The notes: generated by a model not told the origin, from the sequence alone. A DNA stretch of 64,000 nucleotides from Embleya hyalina (GCF_003967355.1 NZ_BIFH01000018.1:336352-400351); one strand, 5' to 3'. Shown: positions 16,985 to 27,096, counted from the first letter of the stretch. Translations and numbers: made by a program.

Positions 16985-17395
16985 CTACGGCCCTGTGGTC
17001 AGGTGGATCAGTCCCGCGTCGGTGTCGCGGAAGCCGCAGGCGTCGAAGTAGAAGCGGCGCAACCCCGGCTCGAAGTCGACGTGCAGCCACTCGCAGCCCG
17101 CCGCGCGCGCCCGCTCCGCCGCCAGCCGGACGACGGCCGTTGCGATGCCGCGACGCTGGTACGAGCCCCGCGTCTTGGTGTCGAGCAGAAACGCGTGGTC
17201 CTCACCGTCCCACGCCACGTTCACGAAGCCGACCAGGAGTCCCGCGCCGTCCCGGGCGCTCACCCAGCCGAGGCTGTGCGGCTCGATCCGGCTCCACCAA
17301 CCGGCGACGGCGTTGCCGCCGTGCGACCGGACGAGGTCGACCATCTCGTCGTCGGTGACGGGTTCGCGCCAGGCGTAGGAGATCGTTTCGCTCAT
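16985..17395 (-). CDS. GNAT-family N-acetyltransferase
   Basis: The 136-aa protein contains the acetyl-CoA pyrophosphate loop (TRGSYQRRGIATAVV) followed by RAAGCEWLHVDFEPGLRRFYFDACGF, the standard C-terminal GNAT motif. ATG 17395 is preceded by GGCGGG. The acceptor is unknown. It lies convergent to the split-barrel gene and downstream of the MFS gene on the same strand without obvious coupling. Confidence 0.88.
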   Translation of the reverse strand: MSETISYAWREPVTDDEMVDLVRSHGGNAVAGWWSRIEPHSLGWVSARDGAGLLVGFVNVAWDGEDHAFLLDTKTRGSYQRRGIATAVVRLAAERARAAGCEWLHVDFEPGLRRFYFDACGFRDTDAGLIHLTTGP

Positions 17396-17467
17396 CCCGC
17401 CAGCATCGCCGGCCCGAGCTTTCGCGCAACTCCTTTTGATCACCCGCACGGCGACGGTCGGCCCGGC

Positions 17468-18661
17468 TCAGCACTCGACGGCGGTCACCGGAACCGATGC
17501 CTTCGGCGCGGCCGTCACGTGGTCGGGGGCGACCGTCCGGCGGACCGAGAGCGCCACCAGGACGCAGGCCGCCAGGCCGATGCCGGCCGCGAGTGCGGTC
17601 AGGCCGCCGCCGCCCAGCGGGCCCACGCTCGCCCCGCCGAGGGCGCCGCCGAGTGATACCCCCAGGTACTGCGCGGAGCCGTTCAGCGAGATGATCACCG
17701 GCGCGTTCGTCGGGTCGAGCGAGATCAGCCGGTGTTGCTGGGACACCACGATCTGCCAGCCGGTCATCCCCCACAACACCAGCACGGCCAGGGCCGCGGG
17801 GTACGCGTGCCGGGCGGCGATGGTCAGCAGCAGCGCCGCGGTGATTCCGGTCACCGCCAGCACCGCGGTGCGGTCGGCGCCGAAGCGGTCCACCGTACGG
17901 CCGGCGAGCGTGGTGCCGAGCACCGCGCCGAAGCCGAATACGAGCAACGCCCAGGCCAGGGGGCCGCCGTGGTCGGCGCCGGCCGGGGCGAGCACGTCGC
18001 CCAGGTAGGGGTAGGCCGTGAAGGCGGCGAGGAAGGCGACGAACGTGACGGACTGGATCAGCAACACCCGGCCGTCGGTCAACGGGCGCAGCCGGTCGCG
18101 CAGTCCGGACACGGGTCCGGCCGGGATCGGGCCGAGGCTGATCGCCATGCCGAGCATCGCCACCGCGCCGAGCCCGACGATCACCCACATCGTGCTGTGC
18201 CAGCCCCGCGCCCCGCCCAGCCAGGTGCCGAACGGCGCGCCCAGCACCAGCGACGCGCTGTTGCCGCCGGAGAGCACCGCCAGCGCGCGGGCCCGCCGCT
18301 CCGGCGGCACCAGGGCCGCGGCACCGGCGGCCGCGTTCGGCAGGAACATCGCCGCACCGGCCGCGGCCAGGAGCCGACTGCCCAACGCGATGCCGTAGTT
18401 CGGGGCGAGCGCGGTGACCACGTTGCCCGCCGTGAACAACGCCATCGCGGTCAGCAACACCCGGCGGCGGGGCCAGCGTCCGGTCGCCGCCGCGAGTACC
18501 GGGGCCAGGATCGCGTAGCCGAGCGCGAACACGGTGACGAGTTGACCGGCGGCTCCGGTGGAGACATCGAGGTCGGCGCCGATGTCCCCGAGGATGCCGG
18601 CGAAGACGAACCCGTCCATGCCGATGGCGAACGAGCCCAGGGCCAGTACGAGGAGCCGCAT
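17468..18661 (-). CDS. MFS transporter (DHA1/Cmx-like, 12 helices)
   Basis: A 397-aa major facilitator with motif A-like ATGRWPRRRVLLTAM and a helix-rich profile throughout. It resembles chloramphenicol/arabinose-type DHA1 exporters. ATG 18661 is preceded by GGAGGTGG. It is divergent from an ArsR-family gene, and the 184-bp gap holds repeated GTCAAAC/GTTTGAC half sites, so the ArsR protein probably controls its expression. Substrate unknown. Confidence 0.88.
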   Translation of the reverse strand: MRLLVLALGSFAIGMDGFVFAGILGDIGADLDVSTGAAGQLVTVFALGYAILAPVLAAATGRWPRRRVLLTAMALFTAGNVVTALAPNYGIALGSRLLAAAGAAMFLPNAAAGAAALVPPERRARALAVLSGGNSASLVLGAPFGTWLGGARGWHSTMWVIVGLGAVAMLGMAISLGPIPAGPVSGLRDRLRPLTDGRVLLIQSVTFVAFLAAFTAYPYLGDVLAPAGADHGGPLAWALLVFGFGAVLGTTLAGRTVDRFGADRTAVLAVTGITAALLLTIAARHAYPAALAVLVLWGMTGWQIVVSQQHRLISLDPTNAPVIISLNGSAQYLGVSLGGALGGASVGPLGGGGLTALAAGIGLAACVLVALSVRRTVAPDHVTAAPKASVPVTAVEC

Positions 18662-18686
18662 GGAACCACCTCCGGGAGACCGCTTG

Positions 18687-18741
18687 GATTGTTTGACGAG
18701 AGTCAAACCGAAGCAGATGCAATGATGGTTGTCAAACAATC
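18687..18741. promoter_or_regulatory. ArsR-type operator cluster (GTTTGAC/GTCAAAC)
   Basis: GTTTGAC-GAGA-GTCAAAC is a perfect 7-bp inverted repeat (18691-18708). The 11-mer GATTGTTTGAC (18687-18697) also has its exact reverse complement at 18731-18741. Three copies of the half site in 55 bp between divergent regulator and transporter genes point to cooperative repressor binding. Confidence 0.7.
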
Positions 18742-18845
18742 AAACGTTCCTGGGCGGCGGGGCCGTGGCGGCGCGCGGACCTGCCGGACGGGGCGGCGGC
18801 GGGCGTCGTGGAGCGCCGTAGGATCGACGCGGGAGGTGAGGCGGC

Positions 18846-19166
18846 ATGACGGAACGCGAACCGTTCCATCCCTCGATCGAGCAACTGCGGCTCGGCGACG
18901 TACTGGGGGCACTGGCGGATCCGGCCCGACTGCGCCTGGTCGAGTTGTACGCCGACAACGTCGAACACTCGTGCGCCGAATGGCCCGAGGAACTGCGCGG
19001 CCTGCACAAGTCGACCGTGTCGCATCACCAGAAGACGCTGCGCGAGATGGGCGTGGTCCGCGTACGGATCGCCGGCCGCAACCGTTATCTGACGCTGCGC
19101 CGAGACGAGTTGGACGCCCGGTTCCCGGGCCTGCTCGACGCGATCCTGGCCAACACCGGCGACTGA
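18846..19166 (+). CDS. ArsR-family helix-turn-helix regulator
   Basis: A 106-aa winged-helix protein: LGALADPARLRLVELYAD, then the recognition helix region HKSTVSHHQKTLREMGVV and the wing RNRYLTLRRDEL. It lacks the classic ELCVCDL metal-binding motif of arsenic sensors. One Cys (HSCAEW) is present at the equivalent position, so metal sensing is uncertain. The ribosome site GGAGGTGA is strong. It is divergent from the MFS gene. Confidence 0.9.
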   Translation: MTEREPFHPSIEQLRLGDVLGALADPARLRLVELYADNVEHSCAEWPEELRGLHKSTVSHHQKTLREMGVVRVRIAGRNRYLTLRRDELDARFPGLLDAILANTGD

Positions 19167-19257
19167 GCGGCCGCGTGGGAGTCGTCGAGGACCGGCCCGG
19201 GGCGACTCGCCGCTCGCCGCCCCGACCGCGAGCATCGTGGGGTACCCGGGCCGCGGG

Positions 19258-19289
19258 TCGGCGGGCCGGCGGATCGCCCGGCCCGCCGA
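19258..19289. terminator. Bidirectional hairpin terminator
   Basis: TCGGCGGGCCGG (19258-19269) and CCGGCCCGCCGA (19278-19289) form a 12-bp perfect stem with an 8-base loop, between the convergent ArsR gene and the ABC permease gene. Confidence 0.7.
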
Positions 19290-19387
19290 GGCGCGAGGCG
19301 GGCGCCGGTGTGCAAGGGTCGAGTGCCCCGAGCGCACCAAGCGCCGCGCCGGGTGCGGTGCGACTACCGCACTGCGTGCGGAAGTTC

Positions 19388-20427
19388 CTACGTCGGCAGC
19401 CCCACCGCCCGTTCCCCGTTCCGGCGTTGTTGAATGACGACGGCGACGACCAGGAGGGCCCCCTGCGCGACGTTTTGCCAGAACGAGTTGACGCCGACGA
19501 CGTTGAGGCCGTTCTCCAGCGCGCCGAGGAGGAACACGGCCAGGAGCGTGCCGCCGACGCCGCCCTTGCCGCCCTTGAGGGCGCAACCGCCCAGCGCGGC
19601 CGCCGTGATGGCCTTGAGTTCCAGGCCCTCGCTGCCGGAGGTGGGCTGGCCGGATCCGGTGCGCGCGGTCAGGATGACGCCGGCGATCGCCGCGACGACG
19701 CCGGCGAGGGCGTACACGGACACCAGATACTTGTTGATGTTGATGCCGGCGAGGCGCGCGGCGGTGTCGTTGCCGCCGATCGCGTAGATGTTGCGGCCGA
19801 TGTCGGTGTACTTGAGCAGGACGTGCACGGCGACGGCGACCACCGCCAACGTCCAGATCTGGACGGACAGTCCGAGGATTTTGCCCCGGGCGACGAAGAT
19901 GAAGAAGTCGTCGCCGAGCACGTAGCCCTGGGCCCGTCCGCCCGCGAGGAGTTGGGCGACACCCTTGTACGCGGCGAGGGTGGCGAGCGTGGCGATGACG
20001 GGGTTGACCCGGCCGTACACGATGACGATCCCGTTGACCACGCCCGCCGCGATGCCGACGCCGATCGCGGCGAGGATGCCGAGGGCGGCATTGCCGTCGG
20101 TGGAGGTGAAGGCCATGGCGCTGACGACGGAGGCGACGCCGGCCTGCGAGCCGACGGAGATGTCGAGCGCGCCGCAGACGATGACCACGGTCTGGACCAC
20201 GGCGAGCAGACCGGTGACCGCGACCGTGTCGCCGATGACGGTCATGTTGGCCCTGGTGAGGTAGCCGTCGTCGAGCCAGGTGAACGTGCCGACGACGACG
20301 ATGAGCGCGCCGATGAGGCTGGTGTTCTGCGCGCCGACGGCGCCGGCGACCCGGCGGGGCAGCGCACGGACGTGGGCGCCGCCGGCGGACGTGGCGGGCA
20401 TCGGCGGCGGCGCGTCGGTCGTGGTGG

Positions 20428-20431
<4 letters not shown>
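19388..20431 (-). CDS. Sugar ABC transporter permease (AraH/RbsC type)
   Basis: A 347-aa inner-membrane permease of the carbohydrate CUT2 class, with about ten helices and the family motif ALDISVGSQAGVASV, then VNGIVIVYGRVNPVIATLATL and YAIGGNDTAARLAGINI. It is the last gene of a three-gene minus-strand transport operon and overlaps the ATPase gene by 4 bp (ATGA). The partner binding protein resembles the arabinose-binding protein AraF, so L-arabinose or a similar monosaccharide is the best guess. Confidence 0.92.
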
Positions 20432-21975
<1,544 letters not shown>

Positions 21976-22193
21976 GGCTGGACCTCGAGGGCGTCTCGGG
22001 AGGTCGCGGCGGCCCGTGGGGGGACGCCGGGTCGCCGCGACCCGTACCGGGCGGTGCGGTCGGAGGTGACGGAGGGGCGGGGTCGTGGTGTCGACGTGCG
22101 CCGTGCCTCGGTGCGGCGGTGCTTCCGCGCGGGCGCGCCCCGGTCAGGGCCGGCGGCCGGCGGGGCGGCGGGGCGGTCGCGAGTCGGGCCCGA

Positions 22194-23255
22194 TCACGTG
22201 CACTTGAGGCCGGATTGTCGCCAGTCGGTGGGGTCGACCATCTTCGTCGTCGCGAACGCCTCGGTGGGGAAGGCCTTTCCGTTCCTGAGTCGATCGACCA
22301 TCGTCTGTACGGCGAGGCCGCCGACCTCGTAGCCGTTGATGAACAGCGCGGCCTTCATCCCGCTCGGCTTGCCGGAACCCCAGTCCTTGCAGGCCAGGTA
22401 GCCGCCCAGTCCCACGCCCACCACGTCGGCGGCACCGTAGCCGCCGTTCTGCAGCGCGGTGACCGCGCCGCTCACGTTCTCGTCGTTGCAGCCCCACACG
22501 ATCCAGTGCTTCACCGAGCGGTTGCCGCTCATCGTGGCCGCGGTTTTGTTCTGCGCGTCGGGCGGGGTGTTGTCGGTGCCGACCTTGAGCACCTTGACGT
22601 CCGCGCCGGTGGCCTGCTTGAACGCCTCGCGGGCGGCGTCGACCCGGTCGGTGCACACGGTCACGTCCTGTTTCCAGGCGGCGATGATCGCGGTGTCGGC
22701 GGGATTCCAGCCCGACTTCCCGAACTCGTCGGCGGCGCGTCGGCCCACCTGGGTGCCCATCTGGGGGCCGCTGAAGCCCACGCGCGGGACGAGTTTGTCC
22801 TTGGCGCACTTGGTCGGGTCGGGGCCGGTGAGGCAGATCTGGTCGTCGGAGGCGAGCAGTGGTGCGCCGCCGTTGCCGGCGATGTCGACGACCTGCGGTC
22901 CCACGGCGGGGTCGGGTACGACGATCACGACGCCGTTGTATTTCTGGGCCATCGCCGCCTGGACTTCACTGACGGCCTTGTTGGTGTCGTTGCCGAGGTT
23001 GACGACCTTGAGGTCGACGCCGAGTTCCTTGGCCTTGGCGCGGGCGCCGTCCGCTTCGTCGACGAAGTACTGCTGGTCGCCCTGCTTTTGCAGGTAGGCG
23101 ACCTTGATCGTGCCGGATAACGAAGCCGGCGGGCCCGAGGGCGAGCCGGGTCCGGCGTTGTCGTCCTTGCCGGACGAGCAGGCGGTGAGCGCCGCGGCGA
23201 ATACGAACGCCGCCACCGTCGCGGCCGTCCGCCGGGTGCGTCTGCGGTGCGTCAT
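22194..23255 (-). CDS. Sugar-binding lipoprotein, AraF-like
   Basis: A 353-aa type I periplasmic-binding fold lipoprotein; the signal peptide ends in LTAC (Cys26). The C-terminal half reads VKHWIVWGCNDENVSGAV then GAADVVGVGLGGYLAC, closely paralleling E. coli AraF (VKHWLIVGMNDST, AADIIGIGINGVDA), which is the basis for suggesting L-arabinose or a close relative. Unusual extra Cys residues (CLTG, KCAKD, TVCTD, WGCND) may form disulfides outside the cell. It is first in the operon; 218 bp separate it from the ATPase gene. Confidence 0.88.
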   Translation of the reverse strand: MTHRRRTRRTAATVAAFVFAAALTACSSGKDDNAGPGSPSGPPASLSGTIKVAYLQKQGDQQYFVDEADGARAKAKELGVDLKVVNLGNDTNKAVSEVQAAMAQKYNGVVIVVPDPAVGPQVVDIAGNGGAPLLASDDQICLTGPDPTKCAKDKLVPRVGFSGPQMGTQVGRRAADEFGKSGWNPADTAIIAAWKQDVTVCTDRVDAAREAFKQATGADVKVLKVGTDNTPPDAQNKTAATMSGNRSVKHWIVWGCNDENVSGAVTALQNGGYGAADVVGVGLGGYLACKDWGSGKPSGMKAALFINGYEVGGLAVQTMVDRLRNGKAFPTEAFATTKMVDPTDWRQSGLKCT

Positions 23256-23360
23256 GATCAGCCCCTGTGAAGGTCGGCGGCCTGCGAGGACCGCGGGGGA
23301 GTGCCGTGACCTGCGGAAGAGCGGGAGGTGCGCATCGGAATCTCCTCGCGCCCGGGGAAA

Positions 23361-23400
23361 GTCGATCTTGTCATCGAAACGTCGATCTTGAAATCGAACA
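23361..23400. promoter_or_regulatory. Tandem DeoR-type operators TCGAT-N6-ATCGA
   Basis: Two 20-bp units in direct repeat (23361-23380, 23381-23400), each containing the inverted repeat TCGAT-N6-ATCGA (23362-23377 and 23382-23397). The 20-bp period puts them on the same face of the helix. They lie between the binding-protein start and its probable promoter. Confidence 0.7.
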
Positions 23401-23554
23401 CACTATGCGTCGTATTCACTCGTAACGCGACTCACATATCTAGCAGTTCAAACATTAACCAACAAGACCCGATTTGGTAAAACTCCTGCCGCGAGCCCTC
23501 CTCACGTGCGGGAATGGCTGTGCGCACGCGCGTATTTCCCGATGCCGAAGTCGG

Positions 23555-23569
23555 GTTCGATAAACGAAC
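23555..23569. promoter_or_regulatory. Third palindrome GTTCG-ATAAA-CGAAC before the DeoR gene
   Basis: A 5-bp-arm inverted repeat related to the TCGA-N-TCGA motif near the transporter, placed just upstream of a -10-like TATGTT (23575-23580) for the regulator gene. This fits autoregulation, possibly by looping with the tandem operators. Confidence 0.5.
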
Positions 23570-23617
23570 ACTGCTATGTTGGAAATTGTTGGATATCCAG
23601 GGGCGGGAGGATCGGGG

Positions 23618-24409
23618 ATGCTGGCACGGCAGCGACAAAACACGATCTTGGAGATGATCGCCGATCAGGGATCCGTCCGGGTCGCCACGCTGGTGCGGAA
23701 ATTCGGCGTCTCGGACATGACGATTCGACGCGACCTCGAGGTGCTGGCCGGGCAGGGACTGATCGCCAAGGTGCACGGCGGGGCGACCTCGCGGGACGGC
23801 AGCTCGACCGAGGAACCGGGGTTCGTCCGCAAGTCCGGGCTCCAGGCCGCGGAGAAGGAGGCGATCGCCCGGCGCGCCGCCGCGATGGTCGCGCCCAACA
23901 GCGCCATCGCGCTGTCCGCCGGGACGACGACCTGGACCCTGGCCCGGCAACTGGTCGACGTCCCCGGACTCACCGTGGTCACCAACTCGATTCCGGTCGC
24001 GGACGTCTTCCACCAATCGGGCCGCTCCGACCAGACGGTGGTGATCGTCGGCGGCGTGCGTACACCGTCGGACGCGCTGGTGGGCCCCGTCGCGGTCGCG
24101 GCGCTGCGCAGCCTCAACGTCGACATGCTGATGCTGGGTGTGCACGGCATCAGTCCGCGCGTCGGATTCACCACGCCCAACCTCCTGGAGGCGGAGACGA
24201 ATCACGCCCTCGTACGCGCGGCCCGCCGCCTGGTCGTGGTCGCCGACCACACCAAGTGGGGCCTGATCGGGATCAGCACGATCGCCCAACTCGGCGACGC
24301 CGACACGCTGATCACGGACTCGGGCGTGCCCCAGGAGGCGCGCGAACAACTGGGCGAGCAGATCGAGGACCTCGTCGTGGTCGACCCGGTCGAGCCCGCC
24401 TCTTCCTGA
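23618..24409 (+). CDS. DeoR-family sugar-responsive regulator
   Basis: The 263-aa product has the DeoR helix-turn-helix (RQNTILEMIADQGSVRVATLV, FGVSDMTIRRDLEVLAGQGLI, KVHGGA) and the sugar-phosphate sensor domain with ALSAGTTTWTLARQL, NSIPVADVF, GVHGISPRVGFTT and ADHTKWGLIGI. ATG 23618 follows GGGAGG. It is divergent from the AraF-like transporter operon, whose upstream region has three related palindromes, so it probably represses transport until an intracellular phosphorylated sugar accumulates. Confidence 0.92.
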   Translation: MLARQRQNTILEMIADQGSVRVATLVRKFGVSDMTIRRDLEVLAGQGLIAKVHGGATSRDGSSTEEPGFVRKSGLQAAEKEAIARRAAAMVAPNSAIALSAGTTTWTLARQLVDVPGLTVVTNSIPVADVFHQSGRSDQTVVIVGGVRTPSDALVGPVAVAALRSLNVDMLMLGVHGISPRVGFTTPNLLEAETNHALVRAARRLVVVADHTKWGLIGISTIAQLGDADTLITDSGVPQEAREQLGEQIEDLVVVDPVEPASS

Positions 24410-24432
24410 CGGGGCATCAGGCGACCGCCACC

Positions 24433-25065
24433 CTACGCGGGGTCGGTGCGCGGGGCCGCCGGCGCGTCCCGGTCCGTCGTCGGGAGCAGGGCGATGCCCG
24501 ACCTGAGCCGCACGGCGCCCGGCAGATCCAGGCCGCATCGGCGACTGGCGACGACCGCCTCCCGCATGGCCAACGTGCCGGTGGTCGTGCAGGTGCCGCA
24601 GCGCAGTGACTCGAGGCGGGCTCGGCGCACGACCGCCAGCATGCCCTCGACCTCGAAGGCGACGGTGAGGCGGAGCTCCAGAGTGCCGACCCGGACACCG
24701 TCGACCGTCAGGTCCACGCAGGGACGATGGGTGGACGTGACCCGGTGGGTGGCCAGCGCGACGACCTCCTCGGTGTCCGGTGCGGCCCGGGTACGCCGCG
24801 CCGCCGCGACCAGTGCGCCGTGCTTGATCCATCCGGCGACCAGCAGGTCGACGAGATCCAGGCTCAGGAAGCCGTCGACCATCGAGGCGACCTCACGCTC
24901 GACGGTCCGGCCGGCGTCGTCCGTGAGCCCTCGGGCTCCGCGTCCGAGCATCGCGGCGACCTCGTGTTCGTGAGCCGCGTCGACCAGCGTTTCCGCGGCG
25001 GCCTCACCGTCGCCGCCGAACAGAAGTTCGCGTACGGACGCGGGAAGCGGCACGGTGTCGGTCAT
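24433..25065 (-). CDS. Hypothetical 210-aa protein
   Basis: No signal peptide or membrane helix. The first half is helical (VRELLFGGDGEAAAETLVDAA, MVDGFLSLDLVDLLVAGWIKHGALVAAARRT). The second half is strand-like (CVDLTVDGVRVGTLELRLTVAFEVEGMLAVVRRARLESL) and is followed by a CGTC pair. It is translationally coupled (ATGA) to the upstream polyproline membrane protein gene, so the two probably act together. Family not recognised. Confidence 0.65.
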   Translation of the reverse strand: MTDTVPLPASVRELLFGGDGEAAAETLVDAAHEHEVAAMLGRGARGLTDDAGRTVEREVASMVDGFLSLDLVDLLVAGWIKHGALVAAARRTRAAPDTEEVVALATHRVTSTHRPCVDLTVDGVRVGTLELRLTVAFEVEGMLAVVRRARLESLRCGTCTTTGTLAMREAVVASRRCGLDLPGAVRLRSGIALLPTTDRDAPAAPRTDPA

Positions 25066-26042
25066 GGATCCACTTCCTCGATGGTCTGTTCACCGGGGTC
25101 CGGGCGCGGCTCCAGCCGCACCGTTCGGCTCGTTCCGCCCGTGTCCACGACGTCCCGCGCACCGTCGGACACGAGGCCCGATCGCATGACGGCGCGGACG
25201 TGTCGACGCGTCCAGCGTGGTCCGCGCCCCCGGCGGAAGACGCCCACGTAGCCCACGAGGGCCACCGCCAGGAAGACGCCGGCCGCCACGCTTCCGATCA
25301 TCCAGCCCGAGCTCGCCCCGGCGCCGGTGCCCGGCACCGCGGTCGCCGAAGTACCGGTCGCGGTCGGCCGGGACGATCCGGCCCCGGCACCCGTCGCGAC
25401 CTCGAACGGGGCGGAGGCGTCGACGCCGCCACACCGTGCCGAAACCTTGTGGGCCCCCTTCGACGCGTCCTTCGGGACCACGAGCCGGACGCTGAAGCCG
25501 CCTCCCTTCGGAGCGGCCGACACATCGCGAGCGGTGAGGGCGGCACCGTCCCACAGGACGTCGACCCGGGATCCGGGACCACACGCCGGGAAGCCCGACC
25601 CGGAGACCGTCACCGTCGTACCGGCGCCACCCTTCGCGGGGGTCAGGACCAGGGCCGGGCGCGATCGTGGATCGGGGGTGGTCGGGGGCGTGGTCCGGCC
25701 GGCCGGCGGTGCGCTCTTCGAAGGCGGCGGCGTCGTCCCCCGAGGACGCGGCGGCACGGGGGAGGGGCCATCCGGCGGATAGGTGACCGGTGGTGGTGGC
25801 AGAACCGGCGGCGGCGGAGGTGGAGGCGGTGGAGGTGGGGGTGGAGGCGGCGGTGGCGGAGGGGGCGGGGGCGGCGGCGGTGGCGCCGGCGGTGGGTTCG
25901 GCGCCACGTGGGTGTGCGCGTAGCCCGGCGGCGCCACGATCCCGGCGCCGACACAGAGCAGAGCACCCAACAACCCCGAGACCACGACGAGTCGCCTGCT
26001 TCGCCCGGTCCCCGGGCGTCGGGTGGGATCCTCGGACTCCAT
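25062..26042 (-). CDS. Secreted polyproline protein with Ig-like domain and C-terminal membrane anchor
   Basis: 326 aa. A signal-anchor region (RRLVVVSGLLGALLCVGAGIV) is followed by HTHVAPNPPPA and then 26 consecutive prolines. More Pro-rich spacer leads to an Ig/IPT-like domain with ALVLTPAKGGAGTTVTVSGSGFPACGPGSRVDVLWDG and a Cys pair (PACG, RCGG). A Ser/Thr/Gly linker precedes one transmembrane helix (GWMIGSVAAGVFLAVALVGYVGVF) and a basic cytoplasmic tail. The rigid proline stalk would hold the Ig domain out from the membrane. All four CCN codons are mixed, so the run is not a simple triplet expansion. ATG 26042. Coupled to the following 210-aa gene. Confidence 0.75.
   Translation of the reverse strand: MESEDPTRRPGTGRSRRLVVVSGLLGALLCVGAGIVAPPGYAHTHVAPNPPPAPPPPPPPPPPPPPPPPPPPPPPPPPPVLPPPPVTYPPDGPSPVPPRPRGTTPPPSKSAPPAGRTTPPTTPDPRSRPALVLTPAKGGAGTTVTVSGSGFPACGPGSRVDVLWDGAALTARDVSAAPKGGGFSVRLVVPKDASKGAHKVSARCGGVDASAPFEVATGAGAGSSRPTATGTSATAVPGTGAGASSGWMIGSVAAGVFLAVALVGYVGVFRRGRGPRWTRRHVRAVMRSGLVSDGARDVVDTGGTSRTVRLEPRPDPGEQTIEEVDP
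25804..25881 (-). repeat. 26-codon proline run
   Basis: On the minus strand a continuous series of 26 CCN codons with mixed third bases. Such runs stall ribosomes unless EF-P acts, so translation of this gene should depend on EF-P. Confidence 0.8.
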
Positions 26043-26220
26043 CACCGCCGTTGCCGATCCTTCCGCGTGTCCGCGACGCGAGAGCGGGCTCGCGACTCGA
26101 TCAGGAGCCGTACGAAAGCGCGTTCGGGTGCGCGACGCACCGACGCGGCTCCCGTCCAGACAAACATGGGCCCGCACGCGTCGCATCCGGATACGCCGGT
26201 ATGGCGCAGCGTCGCCCGGC

Positions 26221-26343
26221 GGCACCTCGATCGCGCGGATCGCGCGGATCGTGCGCGAGGTCGAGTGGAGCCACGAGCACCGGCTGCGCCGCTTCGCCGA
26301 GCAGGTGGGCCCGACGCCCGAGGCGAGTGCGCGGATCGAAATA
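26221..26343 (+). pseudogene. Remnant of an AraC-type DNA-binding domain
   Basis: In one plus frame this stretch reads IVREVEWSHEHRLRRFAEQV then GPTPEASARIE. This matches the second helix-turn-helix of AraC/XylS regulators (pattern xxGWSHRHLxRRFxxQVGxxPKxxAR). No start, N-terminal domain or proper C-terminus is attached, and the reading continues without a stop directly into the GntR gene frame. I read it as a decayed gene end. Confidence 0.45.
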
Positions 26344-26350
26344 TGCGATG

Positions 26351-26379
26351 TTCAAATGTCTGACGTTTGTATGTATGCT
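26351..26379 (+). promoter_or_regulatory. Leaderless GntR promoter with embedded palindrome
   Basis: TTCAAA (26351-26356) and TATGCT (26374-26379) are 17 bp apart. A start seven bases after the -10 falls exactly on the A of the ATG at 26386. The palindrome CAAATGTCTGACGTTTG (26353-26369; 7 of 8 half-site positions match) fills the spacer, as expected for FadR-subfamily autorepression. Confidence 0.7.
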
Positions 26380-26385
26380 CTTTCC

Positions 26386-27096
26386 ATGAAGCAGATCAGC
26401 ACACCGCGACGGTCGGCGAGCCTGGCCTCGCAGCTCGTGGACAGCCTTCGTTCGCACATCGAGGCGGGGGGATGGCCCGTGGGCACCCGGATCCCGCCGG
26501 AGCAGGCCCTCATGGAGGAGCTGGGGGTCGGCCGCAGCACGCTGCGGGAGGCGCTCGGCGCGCTCGTGCACCTGGGTCTGCTGGAAGCCCGGGTCGGGGA
26601 CGGTACCTACGTCCGCGCGTCCAGTGAGCTCCAGTCGATCATGGTGCGGCGGGCGGGTTCCGCACAGCGGGACAACGTTCTCGAACTGCGCACCGTCCTC
26701 GAGGAGTACGCCTCGGGGGCCGCCGCCCTGCGCCGCACCGAGGAGCAACTGAGCCAACTGAGGGAGCTGTTGGCCGACGCCGACGCGGCCTGCGCCGGGG
26801 CGGACGTCGCCGCGGCCGGGAACGTCGACGCGCTGTTCCATCGGGCCGTCGTCCGGGCGAGCGGGAACGACCTCCTGATCGAGGTGTACGACCACCTCGG
26901 CACGGCTCTCACCGCCCACCTGGGCGGCCTGTCGTGGGACACCGCCGGCGCCGAGAGGCATGCCGCCCTGCACCGGCGGCTCGTCGACGCGATCGAGGCG
27001 CGGGACGAGAGCGGCGCGCGCGACGCGGCGGCCGCGATCGTCGGGCTCACCCGCGACCACGAGGCCGAGGTGTCCCGGACGGCGGAGGCGAAGTGA
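26386..27096 (+). CDS. GntR-family (FadR/FCD) transcriptional regulator
   Basis: The 236-aa product has the GntR winged helix (IPPEQALMEELGVGRSTLREALGALVHLGLLEARVGDGTYV) followed by an all-helical FCD ligand domain with the metal-binding residues in RTVLEEYASG, FHRAVVRASGN and HAALHRRLVDAI. There is no ribosome site and the predicted transcript begins at the ATG, so translation should be leaderless. It overlaps the MFS gene by 4 bp (GTGA), forming a regulator-transporter operon. Ligand probably a carboxylate, as in related FCD proteins. Confidence 0.92.
   Translation: MKQISTPRRSASLASQLVDSLRSHIEAGGWPVGTRIPPEQALMEELGVGRSTLREALGALVHLGLLEARVGDGTYVRASSELQSIMVRRAGSAQRDNVLELRTVLEEYASGAAALRRTEEQLSQLRELLADADAACAGADVAAAGNVDALFHRAVVRASGNDLLIEVYDHLGTALTAHLGGLSWDTAGAERHAALHRRLVDAIEARDESGARDAAAAIVGLTRDHEAEVSRTAEAK

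Larger units (their letters stand above)
23256..23617. other. Divergent control region of sugar transporter and DeoR genes
   Basis: A 362-bp gap with an AT-richer core around 23395-23480, where the promoters most likely lie. It contains three operator-like palindromes (listed separately) and no supported gene. Confidence 0.6.
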
